Position numbers and translations under genes: made by a program. Source: CBDCME01 sp965218865 (lineage in GTDB: Bacteria > Pseudomonadota > Alphaproteobacteria > JAAXGF01). From it: a DNA stretch of 64,000 bases. How positions within the stretch are numbered: position 1 is the first letter of the stretch; each line of letters opens with the position of its first letter. The stretch covers positions 124,001-188,000 of the forward strand of contig CBDCME010000073.1 in the NCBI GenBank assembly GCA_965218865.1, given 5' to 3'. Below the pieces are notes generated by a model. That model was not told the origin of the DNA. It saw only the letters and a list, made by a program, of their open reading frames with translations, and did no database searches. Of the stretch, positions 46,975-55,538 are shown one piece after another.

Positions 46975-48266
46975 CTATTTCAACTTACCGATTGCGCCAG
47001 ACGCGGCGTGTGGTTGTATAGCTTCTTGTGCCGAAACTTCGAGTTTCGCCGCTAGTTCACGGGCGACGATCACCCTAGTGATGACGGAAATGGCAATGAT
47101 ACCGTAATATAGATCAAAATATTGGAGGGTCAGGAACGCGCCCGGCACCGCGTAAGCGACCAGGGAAACCTGGATCATCTTAGCGAGGTCTCTCGCCCAG
47201 CCTAGATCGGGTCGGTCTCGGGTATGACGGAGAACCCAGCCGGTATTTCGAAAAGACGCGATAGCAAGAAGCAAGAATAAACCCAATCCAACATAGCCGT
47301 GCTCCCCGAGCACTCCGAAATAGATACTGTGTGGCGCCCAAGGGTGAGCCACGGGGCCCGGGTGATATTTTTCGTAAAGCGGCCAATGGAAAAAGACGCT
47401 CATCCCGCCCCCGGTAATCGGATGGTCGTTCGCGATTCCGGCAGCGAAAATCCAAATGCCGACGCGCGTGTTAGCCGACCGGTCATCCTCGTAGGTTTCA
47501 ATGGTTTCCATGCGAGAATACCACTTTTGGGGTACTAGCGAGAAGGCGAGAGCGAGCACGATGCCGGTTGCCAATGCTAACTTCAGGCGTTGGGGCGACC
47601 TGAACCAAAGAAAAATAACGGTTGCCGCAAGGCCCAAAAGGGCTCCGCGAGAATATGAAAGGACGATGGACAATAGGACGAGACTTGACGTGAATAGAAG
47701 ACCGATTCGAATCCATCTATTATCCGACGTCAGTTGGAGGTAGCGCACGAACGGAAGTGTCATGAGCAATGCCATCGCCAGACTGTTGTTGTCCGCTATA
47801 AAGCTACCACCTGGTCCGAATATGGTATGTTGGCCGCCGGTCATAATGCCGAAAATCCCACCTTTCACGCCATAGTATGTCATCGATATCACCGTGACCC
47901 ATATGAGCGCGTGAAGTTGAACGCGATTCGAAATGATCGAGATCGTGAGCATTGTGAACAAAACGATTTTCGCAAATCTTTCGAGTTCCCTTGTAACTTG
48001 ATCCGTATTGGAATTGATTGCGGTGAGGCTCGTGATTCCACACCAAGCCACAAAAACAACCAAGAGAATCGTTGCAGGCATCCACGGAAAGCGCTGACGC
48101 TTCGCCGCCAATAGCCAAGCGATTATCGTGACCGCGGCAACAATTTCCGAGAGATTCAAATCGCTGGCAATACCCCAAGAAACTTTATGGGGGTTCATGT
48201 ACGCGATCCAAGTCCATAGGTAGATGCCGACTTGAGGCTTCAGGAATGCCAGCGGGATCATACTTA
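46975..48266 (-). pseudogene. Exosortase A-associated O-glycosylation ligase (Wzy/WaaL-like), 5' truncated
   Basis: A polytopic inner-membrane protein with about ten hydrophobic helices. IYLWTWIAYMNPHKVSWG near the start, RFAKIVLFTMLTISII, the loop with FGPGGSFIADNNSLAMALLM, SYSRGALLGLAATVIFLW and the periplasmic segment PHSIYFGVLGEHGYVGLG match the family of putative O-glycosylation ligases of PEP-CTERM/exosortase A systems. The N-terminus is cut by IS630 copy E at 48267, removing about a dozen residues and the start. Met at about 48249 could restart translation. No exosortase gene lies in the window. Confidence 0.75.
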
Positions 48267-49435
48267 TACCAACCGCCCTTAACATTGACTTGTGCGATCC
48301 CACGCTCTGAGGCCGATGGACATGATCTTCCAAGGTTGGTCGGTCAGGTTGTTCCAGGCTTGGCAAGAGGCCTCGACGATGGCTTCATAGGAGTCGAAGA
48401 CACGATTGGAGAGCCAGTTCTGGCGGAGGTATTGCCAGACATTTTCGGCGGGATTGAGCTCCGGGGACTTGGGTGGCAAAGGCACGAGGGAGATGTTCTC
48501 CGGGATGCCGAGTTTGGCAGTGGTGTGCCATGCGGCTTGGTCGAGCAGCACGACGGCATGGGCGTTTGGGGCAACGGCCCGGCTGATTTCCTCGAGATGC
48601 AGGTCCATGGCTTCAGTATTGGCGCGCGGCATGACCAGCGCCGCGCCCTCACCGCGCTCGGGGCAGATGGCGCCGAAGAGATACGCCGAAGAGGTCCGTA
48701 GGTCCTTGACCTGGCGCGGGCGCGATCCCTTTGGGGCCCACTGGCGCACCAGGCTGTTCTTCTGGCCGACGCGCATTTCATCTTGAAACCAAACCTCGAT
48801 GGGCGTGTCCGGTGGCTGTGCCGCTACGATTTTCGCCAAGTGTTCGGGAAAACTTTTTTTTAAATTCCTCCTGTGCCCGCGCATCCTGGCCGACGTGGCG
48901 CGGGCGCGCGGAAATATGCGAGAACCCGAGCGCGGCCAGCAGCTTGCCGACGCTCCGCTCGTGATAGTCCACGCCGAAGCGCGTTCGGATCAGTTGCTTG
49001 AGATCGATGCAGCGCCAGCGCACGACCCCATCCCGTTCGGGATCGGGACCGGCCTCGATAGCCCGCGAAAGCGCCGCCATTTGCGACGGCGTCAACCGAC
49101 GCAACGCCCCCGTTCGGCTTGCGGTCGATCAGACCGGCCGGACCTCCCGCGTTGAACCGGTGAACCCAGTCCCGCAACGTCTGCCGATCCATGCCGCCAA
49201 TACCCGCCGCGCACGCTCGATCCATCCCATCGTAGATGGCCGCCATCGACAAAAGCCGTCGCGCCTGGTTCCCATCATCGCTCCGTGCCGCAAGAACACG
49301 GACTCTTTCAGCATCAAAGTCGTTTCGCAAAGGAATCGTTGGCATTGAACACACTCCCTTGTTGCCAACAACCTTGAATCACACAAAACCTAGCGTGTAA
49401 ACCTTTGCGCGAGTCAAACTCTGGGGCGGTTGGTA
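48267..49435 (-). mobile_element. IS630-family element, copy E
   Basis: 1169 bp, inserted in the O-ligase gene. The far flank (TAAGTA then an IS5-type end) does not continue that gene, so this end has been rearranged. Confidence 0.9.
48279..49345 (-). pseudogene. IS630-family transposase, two frameshifts
   Basis: As copy A, but with the eight-base run at 48854..48861 and an extra C at about 49107 (five C in place of four), which breaks the N-terminal half at DRKPNG. Not functional without two corrections. Confidence 0.85.
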
Positions 49436-49441
49436 TAAGTA

Positions 49442-51007
49442 GTCGTCCGTGAAGAACCCTGATTTCAATCTGAAGCGGCGATTGGGTTTGCGGTGGGGTG
49501 CGAGATGTCGCTGAGGAGCGCGGCCAGGATTTGGACAAACAAACGCCTCAGCCATTTGAGGACAAGGCGGTAGTTGTAGCCGGCGCCGGCGAGGATGGCG
49601 TTGATCTTGTCGCCGTCGCGGCCTTTGAGGAAGTTGCGCCCCAGCCTGCCATCGCTCTTGAGATGTCCGATCACGGCCTCGACGGCGGAGCGCCGCCTGA
49701 GCTCCTTCTTGATCGTCGGCGTGATGCCGCGTTTCTGGCCTGATCTAAAGACGCGGTGTTTGTTGGGGTAATCGTGGCCCTGGTATCCCTTGTCGACATA
49801 GATGCGCTCGGCCGATATCCCCGTCCAGCGTTCCATCTCTTCGATCACCTGCCTCAAGGTGTGGCCATCATAGGGATTGCCGTGGAAGGCCTTGACGTGG
49901 GCGACGAACTGGCCGCCGGGGGGGCGGGAATTGGTCGCCGCCACGGAGACCTTGCAGCCGAACTCGTACGGCTTGTGCGCCTTCCCTTTGCCGATGCATT
50001 CGACCTCGGGCGCGTGGAGCGAATAGACCTTGGGCAAGGGGTCGCGCCGCTTCTGGGTCGACACCCGCTCGGCCAGCCACAAGGGGCGGCGGAAGGTATC
50101 CCGTAGGCTCTCCTCCTGGGCCGTCTTGCGGCGGATGTCGCGGACGGTGCGCCCGAGATAGGTCTTGAGCTTGCGCAGGGCCTTGTTGGCCCGCTTGTGC
50201 TGTTTGGCATGGCGGTAGCGGCCTTGCATGATCAACGCCCTCTTGCCCAGGCGGGTATAGGACTGACGCAGGGCAATGCCGTGCTCCCGTGCCAGTCGCA
50301 CCAGCCGCTCGCGGGCTCGTTGCATCAGTTTGGCGGCGGTCGGAAAGGCAATCGCCTTCTCTTGTACGGTGGTGTCCACCGTCACCCGCTCGAGGTCCTT
50401 CTCCCGCAGCGCCCCCACCCGGTGGGCCACGGCCAGGCTCTCCTGGAATACCTTCTCCAAACCTTCCGGCCCGATCCGGTCCCGCCACCGGGTCATCGAC
50501 GAGCGCTCCATGGGCAGCTCATGCTGAAAGTACTCTTCGCCGCAGAAGCACTGGAAGTATGGGTCGTAGACCCAGCGCTCGCAGACCTCCTCATCCGAGA
50601 GATCGAACATATGCTTGAGGATGTGCAGCCCAACCATCAACCGCGTCGGGACCCCCGGCCGACCCTCCTCCGAATACAAGGCTTCATAGGTCTCGTCGAA
50701 GAAAGTCCACGCGATCCGGCCCCCCAACACCACCAACTCGTGGCGCAGGTTGATGATGTTTTCGAACCGCGAGCGGAACAGGTCCTCTATTCCCGATGAC
50801 ACCTTGCGCGATGGCTTCATCACAGTTCTCCAATCCCAATCGACGGGAGCAGAGAATCACGTTCCGCAACGGAAGGGAATCCCCAAAATCAATTATTTCA
50901 AATCACAAGCTTTTCAGGCCCAAAATCCGTTTTCTTGCAAATCCGATTACTTCGCCAAACCGAAAAAACTACCAACATCAGCCGCTTACGCGTTCTTCAC
51001 GGGCGAC
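49442..51007 (-). mobile_element. IS5-type element, copy 2
   Basis: 1566 bp, inverse orientation. Flanks are TAAGTA and TCCATA, so no target duplication is visible. It separates IS630 copy E from a methyltransferase remnant and marks a rearrangement point. Confidence 0.85.
49465..50820 (-). CDS. IS5-family transposase (copy 2)
   Basis: 451 residues from ATG 50820. It differs from 39679..41034 at a few positions (AFPTAAK for AFPTDAK, LRDTFRR for LRDPFRR). DDE motifs are intact and the frame is open, so it is potentially active. Confidence 0.88.
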   Translation of the reverse strand: MKPSRKVSSGIEDLFRSRFENIINLRHELVVLGGRIAWTFFDETYEALYSEEGRPGVPTRLMVGLHILKHMFDLSDEEVCERWVYDPYFQCFCGEEYFQHELPMERSSMTRWRDRIGPEGLEKVFQESLAVAHRVGALREKDLERVTVDTTVQEKAIAFPTAAKLMQRARERLVRLAREHGIALRQSYTRLGKRALIMQGRYRHAKQHKRANKALRKLKTYLGRTVRDIRRKTAQEESLRDTFRRPLWLAERVSTQKRRDPLPKVYSLHAPEVECIGKGKAHKPYEFGCKVSVAATNSRPPGGQFVAHVKAFHGNPYDGHTLRQVIEEMERWTGISAERIYVDKGYQGHDYPNKHRVFRSGQKRGITPTIKKELRRRSAVEAVIGHLKSDGRLGRNFLKGRDGDKINAILAGAGYNYRLVLKWLRRLFVQILAALLSDISHPTANPIAASD

Positions 51008-52618
51008 TCCATATACGCTGTTGTGAGCGTTTCAAAATCTGGTTCTGATATCGAGCCCAAACGTCGCAATGTCGCTTTGAACGCGCTGATTTCCGCTCCT
51101 CTTTCGCTGTGTCTGAGCACGGCGGCAATCACAATATCAAAAAGGGTCCTGATTACGCACTTTGCTCCGCGAGTTTGAGGAGGTTGTAGGGCATGGGCGG
51201 GGTGCGTAGGGCGGCCCAGGCGAGGCGGGGGATCATCTCGTCCAGGCGGTAGCGGCGATTGAAGCGGTATTCGAACTGGGCCAGGTATCGCGGTGCGTGC
51301 TTGGGACGGATGGGGTCCCGCGGAGGCTGTTCTTGACGTTACCGAGGGTCGTGTTGACCCATTTGAAGGCGGCCCATTTGGCGGCCTGGGGTCCGCTGCC
51401 GGTAACGGCGGGATAATGGCTGCAGCCAGCCGCGGTGACGGCGGTGAAGCAGCTCAGGCCGTCGCTGACGACGGTGCTTCCCGGGGTCAAGACGCGGCGC
51501 GACATTTTCTCGATCTCTGCCTTGCGGAAGCCCTTCACCCGGGTGAGCTTGAGCCGGTGCGGCCGACCCTCGGCGGTGGTTTCCACGGCGGCCACGAAAG
51601 GCGTTTTGCCGGGTGCGCCACGGCCCCGCTTACCGCCGCGCCGGGCGCCCCCCAGATAGGCGTCGTCGATCTCGATCCGCTTGCCCTCGCCGCCCAGCGG
51701 CTTGTTTTCCTCGCGTTCAAGCATCACCTGCATCAGTTTGTGATGCATCTTCCACGCCGTATTGTAGCTGACCCCGAGCCGGCGCCCCAATTCGAGGCTG
51801 GAAATCCCTTTCTTCGACTGGCTGATCAGGTAGAGGGCCTCGAACCATACGATCAGCGCCAGGTGGGTCGCATGAAAGATCGTCCCCGCCGTCAACGACA
51901 CCTGGTAATGGCAGCCGCTGCACTGATACAGCCGCCGACTCTTGTGCTCGCTGTAGCGATCACCGGCACAGCGGGGACAAACAAAACCCTTCGGCCAGCG
52001 CCAGCCGAATACCACCGCCCGACATTTCTCCTCGCTAATACCAACCGCCCCAGAGTTTGACTCGCGCAAAGGTTTACACGCTAGGTTTTGTGTGATTCAA
52101 GGTTGTTGGCAACAAGGGAGTGTGTTCAATGCCAACGATTCCTTTGCGAAACGACTTTGATGCTGAAAGAGTCCGTGTTCTTGCGGCACGGAGCGATGAT
52201 GGGAACCAGGCGCGACGGCTTTTGTCGATGGCGGCCATCTACGATGGGATGGATCGAGCGTGCGCGGCGGGTATTGGCGGCATGGATCGGCAGACGTTGC
52301 GGGACTGGGTTCACCGGTTCAACGCGGGAGGTCCGGCCGGTCTGATCGACCGCAAGCCGAACGGGGCGTTGCGTCGGTTGACGCCGTCGCAAATGGCGGC
52401 GCTTTCGCGGGCTATCGAGGCCGGTCCCGATCCCGAACGGGATGGGGTCGTGCGCTGGCGCTGCATCGATCTCAAGCAACTGATCCGAACGCGCTTCGGC
52501 GTGGACTATCACGAGCGGAGCGTCGGCAAGCTGCTGGCCGCGCTCGGGTTCTCGCATATTTCCGCGCGCCCGCGCCACGTCGGCCAGGATGCGCGGGCAC
52601 AGGAGGAATTTAAAAAAA

Positions 52619-53630
52619 GGCTCAGTTCGCATTTGGTATGCATTGTGGTAGAATGTTCGCGGTTTGTTTAGGGGAGCGAGGAGATGGATCACGAGCGGTT
52701 TCGAGACTGGCTTTCGCATGTGGACGGGCTGACGCCGGCCCAGCGCGAGGAGGTGATGGCGGCCCTGTCGGGACGGCCGGAGGGCGCGGCCTCGCTGGCG
52801 GCGATCGAACTCGGCGTGGACGAAGCGCGGCGCTGCCCGCATTGCGGCAGCGGCGGGGCGGTCTCGCGCGGCAAGGCGCGCGGTCTGCGCCGCTACCGGT
52901 GCAAGGCTTGCGGGAAGACATTCGGCGCGCTGACCGGTACGCCGCTTTCGGGCCTGCACCGCAAGGAGCGCTGGCTGTCCTTCGGCAAGGCCCTGGCGCA
53001 AGGGGAAACGGTGCGCGCCTCGGCGCGGCGGTGCGGCATTGCGCCGAGCACGGCGTTTCGCTGGCGCCACCGCTTCCTTGAGGCGGTCCGGCAAGCCCCG
53101 GACCGGCTCGGCGGGATCGTCGAGGCCGACGAGACCTTCGTGCTCGAAAGCCGGAAGGGAGACCGGAAACTGGACCGCAAGCCACGCCGGCGCGGCGGAA
53201 AAGCCGGCAAGCGCGGGATCTCTCGTGAGCAAGTGCCGGTTCTGGTCGCCGCCGACCGTGGCGGCGCAACGCTCAGCAGGACGCTGCCCACCGTCAATGC
53301 CGATAGCCTGAAGGAGGCGCTGGAACCGGTCATTGCCCCGGATGCCTTGCTCGTCTCCGACGCCAGCCGCTGTTACCCGCCCGCCGCAGCGGCGCGCCTC
53401 CGCCACGAGACGGTCAATCTCTCCGCCGGAGAACGGGTACGCGGCGCCCTGCACATCCAGACGGTCAACAGCCGTCATAGCCAACTCAAGGGCTTCCTGC
53501 GACGCTACCGCGGCATCGCCACCAAGCCACCTGCGCTGGTTCCATCTCATCGAACTCGCCGACCGACCGACCCCGAGAGCATGCTTGGGCAGCCATGGCG
53601 AAGCCATGCATACGGTTCGTGAACTGAGCC
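52619..53630 (+). mobile_element. IS1595-family element (type B, copy 2)
   Basis: 1012 bp, ends GGCTCAGTTC on both sides, 8-bp duplication TAAAAAAA at 52611..52618 and 53631..53638. Innermost of three nested elements. Confidence 0.92.
52684..53622 (+). CDS. IS1595-family transposase (type B, copy 2), altered C-terminus
   Basis: 312 residues from ATG 52684 after GGGGAGCGAGGAG. Zinc ribbon CPHCGSGG ... CKACGK; catalytic GGIVEADETFVLESRKG; VSDASRCYPPAAA; NSRHSQLKGFLRRYRGIATK. At 53525 about a dozen bases are missing relative to the other copy (where GIATKYLDSYLRWFHLIEL follows). The last 30 residues are therefore out of frame; the expected HLRWFHLIELADRPTPRACL is in the next frame. The catalytic core is complete, so activity is uncertain. 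Confidence 0.8.
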   Translation: MDHERFRDWLSHVDGLTPAQREEVMAALSGRPEGAASLAAIELGVDEARRCPHCGSGGAVSRGKARGLRRYRCKACGKTFGALTGTPLSGLHRKERWLSFGKALAQGETVRASARRCGIAPSTAFRWRHRFLEAVRQAPDRLGGIVEADETFVLESRKGDRKLDRKPRRRGGKAGKRGISREQVPVLVAADRGGATLSRTLPTVNADSLKEALEPVIAPDALLVSDASRCYPPAAAARLRHETVNLSAGERVRGALHIQTVNSRHSQLKGFLRRYRGIATKPPALVPSHRTRRPTDPESMLGQPWRSHAYGS

Positions 53631-54875
53631 TAAAAAAAAGTTTTCCCGAACACTTGGCGAAAATCGTAGCGGCACAGCCACCGGACACGCCCATCGAGGT
53701 TTGGTTTCAAGATGAAATGCGCGTCGGCCAGAAGAACAGCCTGGTGCGCCAGTGGGCCCCAAAGGGATCGCGCCCGCGCCAGGTCAAGGACCTACGGACC
53801 TCTTCGGCGTATCTCTTCGGCGCCATCTGCCCCGAGCGCGGTGAGGGCGCGGCGCTGGTCATGCCGCGCGCCAATACTGAAGCCATGGACCTGCATCTCG
53901 AGGAAATCAGCCGGGCCGTTGCCCCAAACGCCCATGCCGTCGTGCTGCTCGACCAAGCCGCATGGCACACCACTGCCAAACTCGGCATCCCGGAGAACAT
54001 CTCCCTCGTGCCTTTGCCACCCAAGTCCCCGGAGCTCAATCCCGCCGAAAATGTCTGGCAATACCTCCGCCAGAACTGGCTCTCCAATCGTGTCTTCGAC
54101 TCCTATGAAGCCATCGTCGAGGCCTCTTGCCAAGCCTGGAACAACCTGACCGACCAACCTTGGAAGATCATGTCCATCGGCCTCAGAGCGTGGGCTCGCA
54201 CAAGTCAATGTTAAGGGCGGTTGGTATAAGTTCACGAAACCGCCCCAAACTCAACCCCAACTGAACCGCATTCCTCGACATCGCAAACCTCCTGAAAAAC
54301 CAGCGGATGTTCACCTTTTGTACCATACCAAATCCTCGGAGGAAAGTGCGTAATCAGGAAAAGGGTTCGGTTTTCAGCGATGGCAACAGGAAATTTCAGT
54401 GCACTTCGTAAACCATCCTTCTCTAATGGAGGAACTGTGATCACGATTTCCTCGTGGCCGAGAGTGGCAGAAACCGCCCACTGTAATGCGTCGCCCAAAT
54501 ACACAGGGACCGACACATCGTCTTTACGGGCGGAAAGCGTCTCCTCACCAAGAGCTAGCAGGTACGGGCCTCGATCCATTGCTCTTGACGTATATCCTCA
54601 CCAGCAGCGCCTAAGCCATCAATCAACGCCCGCCCGAGGTTCAGACGAACCGTTTTGTGGCCTGGTCGCGATATCAGCTGGCGGACCAGAGATTCAACCG
54701 CATCGTCGGAGAGAGGCATTTCGCGTAGTCCAGCTGGATCTGGAAGAATGGTCTCCGATACTTTACGGGTCTACTAGCACCATAGCGCGGCACAAATGAC
54801 CGGCAAGCGTCCGTTTTTCGCCGCCTTGGCGGGAGGGGGAAATCGGCGAATTTCTGTCGTTAGCGATGTCATTTA

Positions 54876-55454
54876 TTATTCGGATTCCGACGATGGGGGG
54901 AAATAGACGGGGTTTCTTTGCGCCGACTCGTAGGCCTCGCAACTTGGGCAAAAGCCGTTGAGGTTCATGATTTGGGCGTTCGACATCCCCTGGATGAAGG
55001 AAAAGCACGACATCCGACAAAACACCCGGTGAAGAACATCGGGACCGCCCTGGCCAATAAGCTCGAGCGCGCTGAAGCCCCGATAAGCTTGATCACAGGC
55101 GCTGGCCCAGTCATCCAGGAGCGCGACGTCGCAGGCCAGCTTGTCCGCGCCCGCGGTGTCGTAACAGCGGTCGTGGTTGATGCATCCCGGTTCCAGGGAA
55201 ACACGGCCGGCGAGATGGCAGCTCGTGAGTGACATCAGGCTCGGCACCGTCCCGATGATTGTAAGCAGCGCCGGACTCTCGGGCGGAAAATGGTCCGGGA
55301 CGGCAAACTCCGTGATGACTTGATTAAAGCCAAGACGACCGCCCAACATGACCCCGCAAGCACCGGCCTCGACCGAACCAGAACCGAATAGCAGCGTCAG
55401 AACGAGCGGAAGCGCCGCAAGGGAAAATCGCAAGCCAACAACGGATTTCATCAT
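54876..55454 (-). CDS. Secreted phospholipase A2-like protein
   Basis: 192 residues from ATG 55454. A clear signal peptide (MMKSVVGLRFSLAALPLVLT onward, cleavage likely after SVEA) is followed by a Cys-rich domain. The core motif is PGCINHDRCYDTAGADKLAC, giving the Cys-x-x-His-Asp-x-Cys-Tyr signature whose His-Asp forms the catalytic dyad in secreted phospholipases A2; an Asp in DDWASACDQAY could be the second dyad residue. Prokaryotic PLA2-fold proteins of this size are known, but substrate and activity are inferred. Longer upstream readings overlap the opposite transporter gene and are rejected. Confidence 0.7.
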   Translation of the reverse strand: MMKSVVGLRFSLAALPLVLTLLFGSGSVEAGACGVMLGGRLGFNQVITEFAVPDHFPPESPALLTIIGTVPSLMSLTSCHLAGRVSLEPGCINHDRCYDTAGADKLACDVALLDDWASACDQAYRGFSALELIGQGGPDVLHRVFCRMSCFSFIQGMSNAQIMNLNGFCPSCEAYESAQRNPVYFPPSSESE

Positions 55455-55538
55455 CGGCAAATCCCTGCCCGCTCTTGCCTGGTCACAAATTCCGCTATGA
55501 TGCGCCCTTGGGCAACCTGTGCGGCGGAGACGGCGGGC

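Larger units (their letters stand above)
52129..54214 (+). pseudogene. IS630-family transposase, interrupted by an IS1595-family element
   Basis: N-terminal half from ATG 52129 to the A-run at 52612; C-terminal half from about 53639 to the TAA at 54214. Removing the inner element with one TAAAAAAA leaves an eight-A run, so this copy was already of the frameshifted type before it was hit. Confidence 0.85.
52039..54226 (+). mobile_element. IS630-family element, copy F, split
   Basis: Ends TACCAACCGCCC and GGGCGGTTGGTA, TAA on both sides (52036..52038, 54227..54229). Split at its A-run by the element at 52619..53630. Confidence 0.9.
51153..54281 (-). pseudogene. IS1595-family transposase (type A, copy 2), split
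   Basis: Start ATG 54281 after AGGAGGTTTGCG, giving MSRNAVQLGLSLGRFREL. The coding sequence then meets IS630 copy F and resumes with SEEKCRAVVFGWRWPKGF at 52035 once one TAA is removed. A zinc ribbon (CPRC ... CSGC) and DDE-type residues in EIDDAYLGG and SDGLSCFTAV are seen. Near 51320 the frame shifts; the expected C-terminus (RPKHAPRYLAQFEYRFNRRY to LAEQSA) lies in another frame to TAA 51153. Copy 1 carries the same C-terminal frameshift, so it predates their spread or is programmed. Confidence 0.85.
51148..54358 (-). mobile_element. IS1595-family element (type A, copy 2) with nested insertions
   Basis: Ends CCTGATTACGCACTTT at both termini, flanked by AAAAGGGT at 51140..51147 and 54359..54366. 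It contains IS630 copy F, which contains a type B IS1595-family element. Without the nested DNA it is about 1.02 kb. Confidence 0.92.
51008..54736 (-). pseudogene. Probable N-6 DNA methyltransferase (Eco57I/type II-like), remnant
   Basis: Joining the flanks of the IS1595 insertion (51148..54358, with one AAAAGGGT) gives one frame: VPVYLGDALQWAVSATLG, KFPVAIAENRTLFDIVIAAV, then RHSERGAEISAFKATLRRLG and TAYMES. This resembles the stretch between motif I and the NPPW/Y motif of large adenine methyltransferases. Upstream, in another frame, SDDAVESLVRQLISRPGHKT resembles their N-terminal nuclease-like part. The SAM motif and NPPY are missing, so internal and C-terminal deletions occurred. A restriction-modification or phage-defence origin is inferred from family resemblance only. 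Confidence 0.4.

Noticed and set aside
52126..53694. 522-codon minus-strand frame over the nested IS
   Set aside because: It runs antisense through two transposases of different families and is an accidental fusion of shadows.
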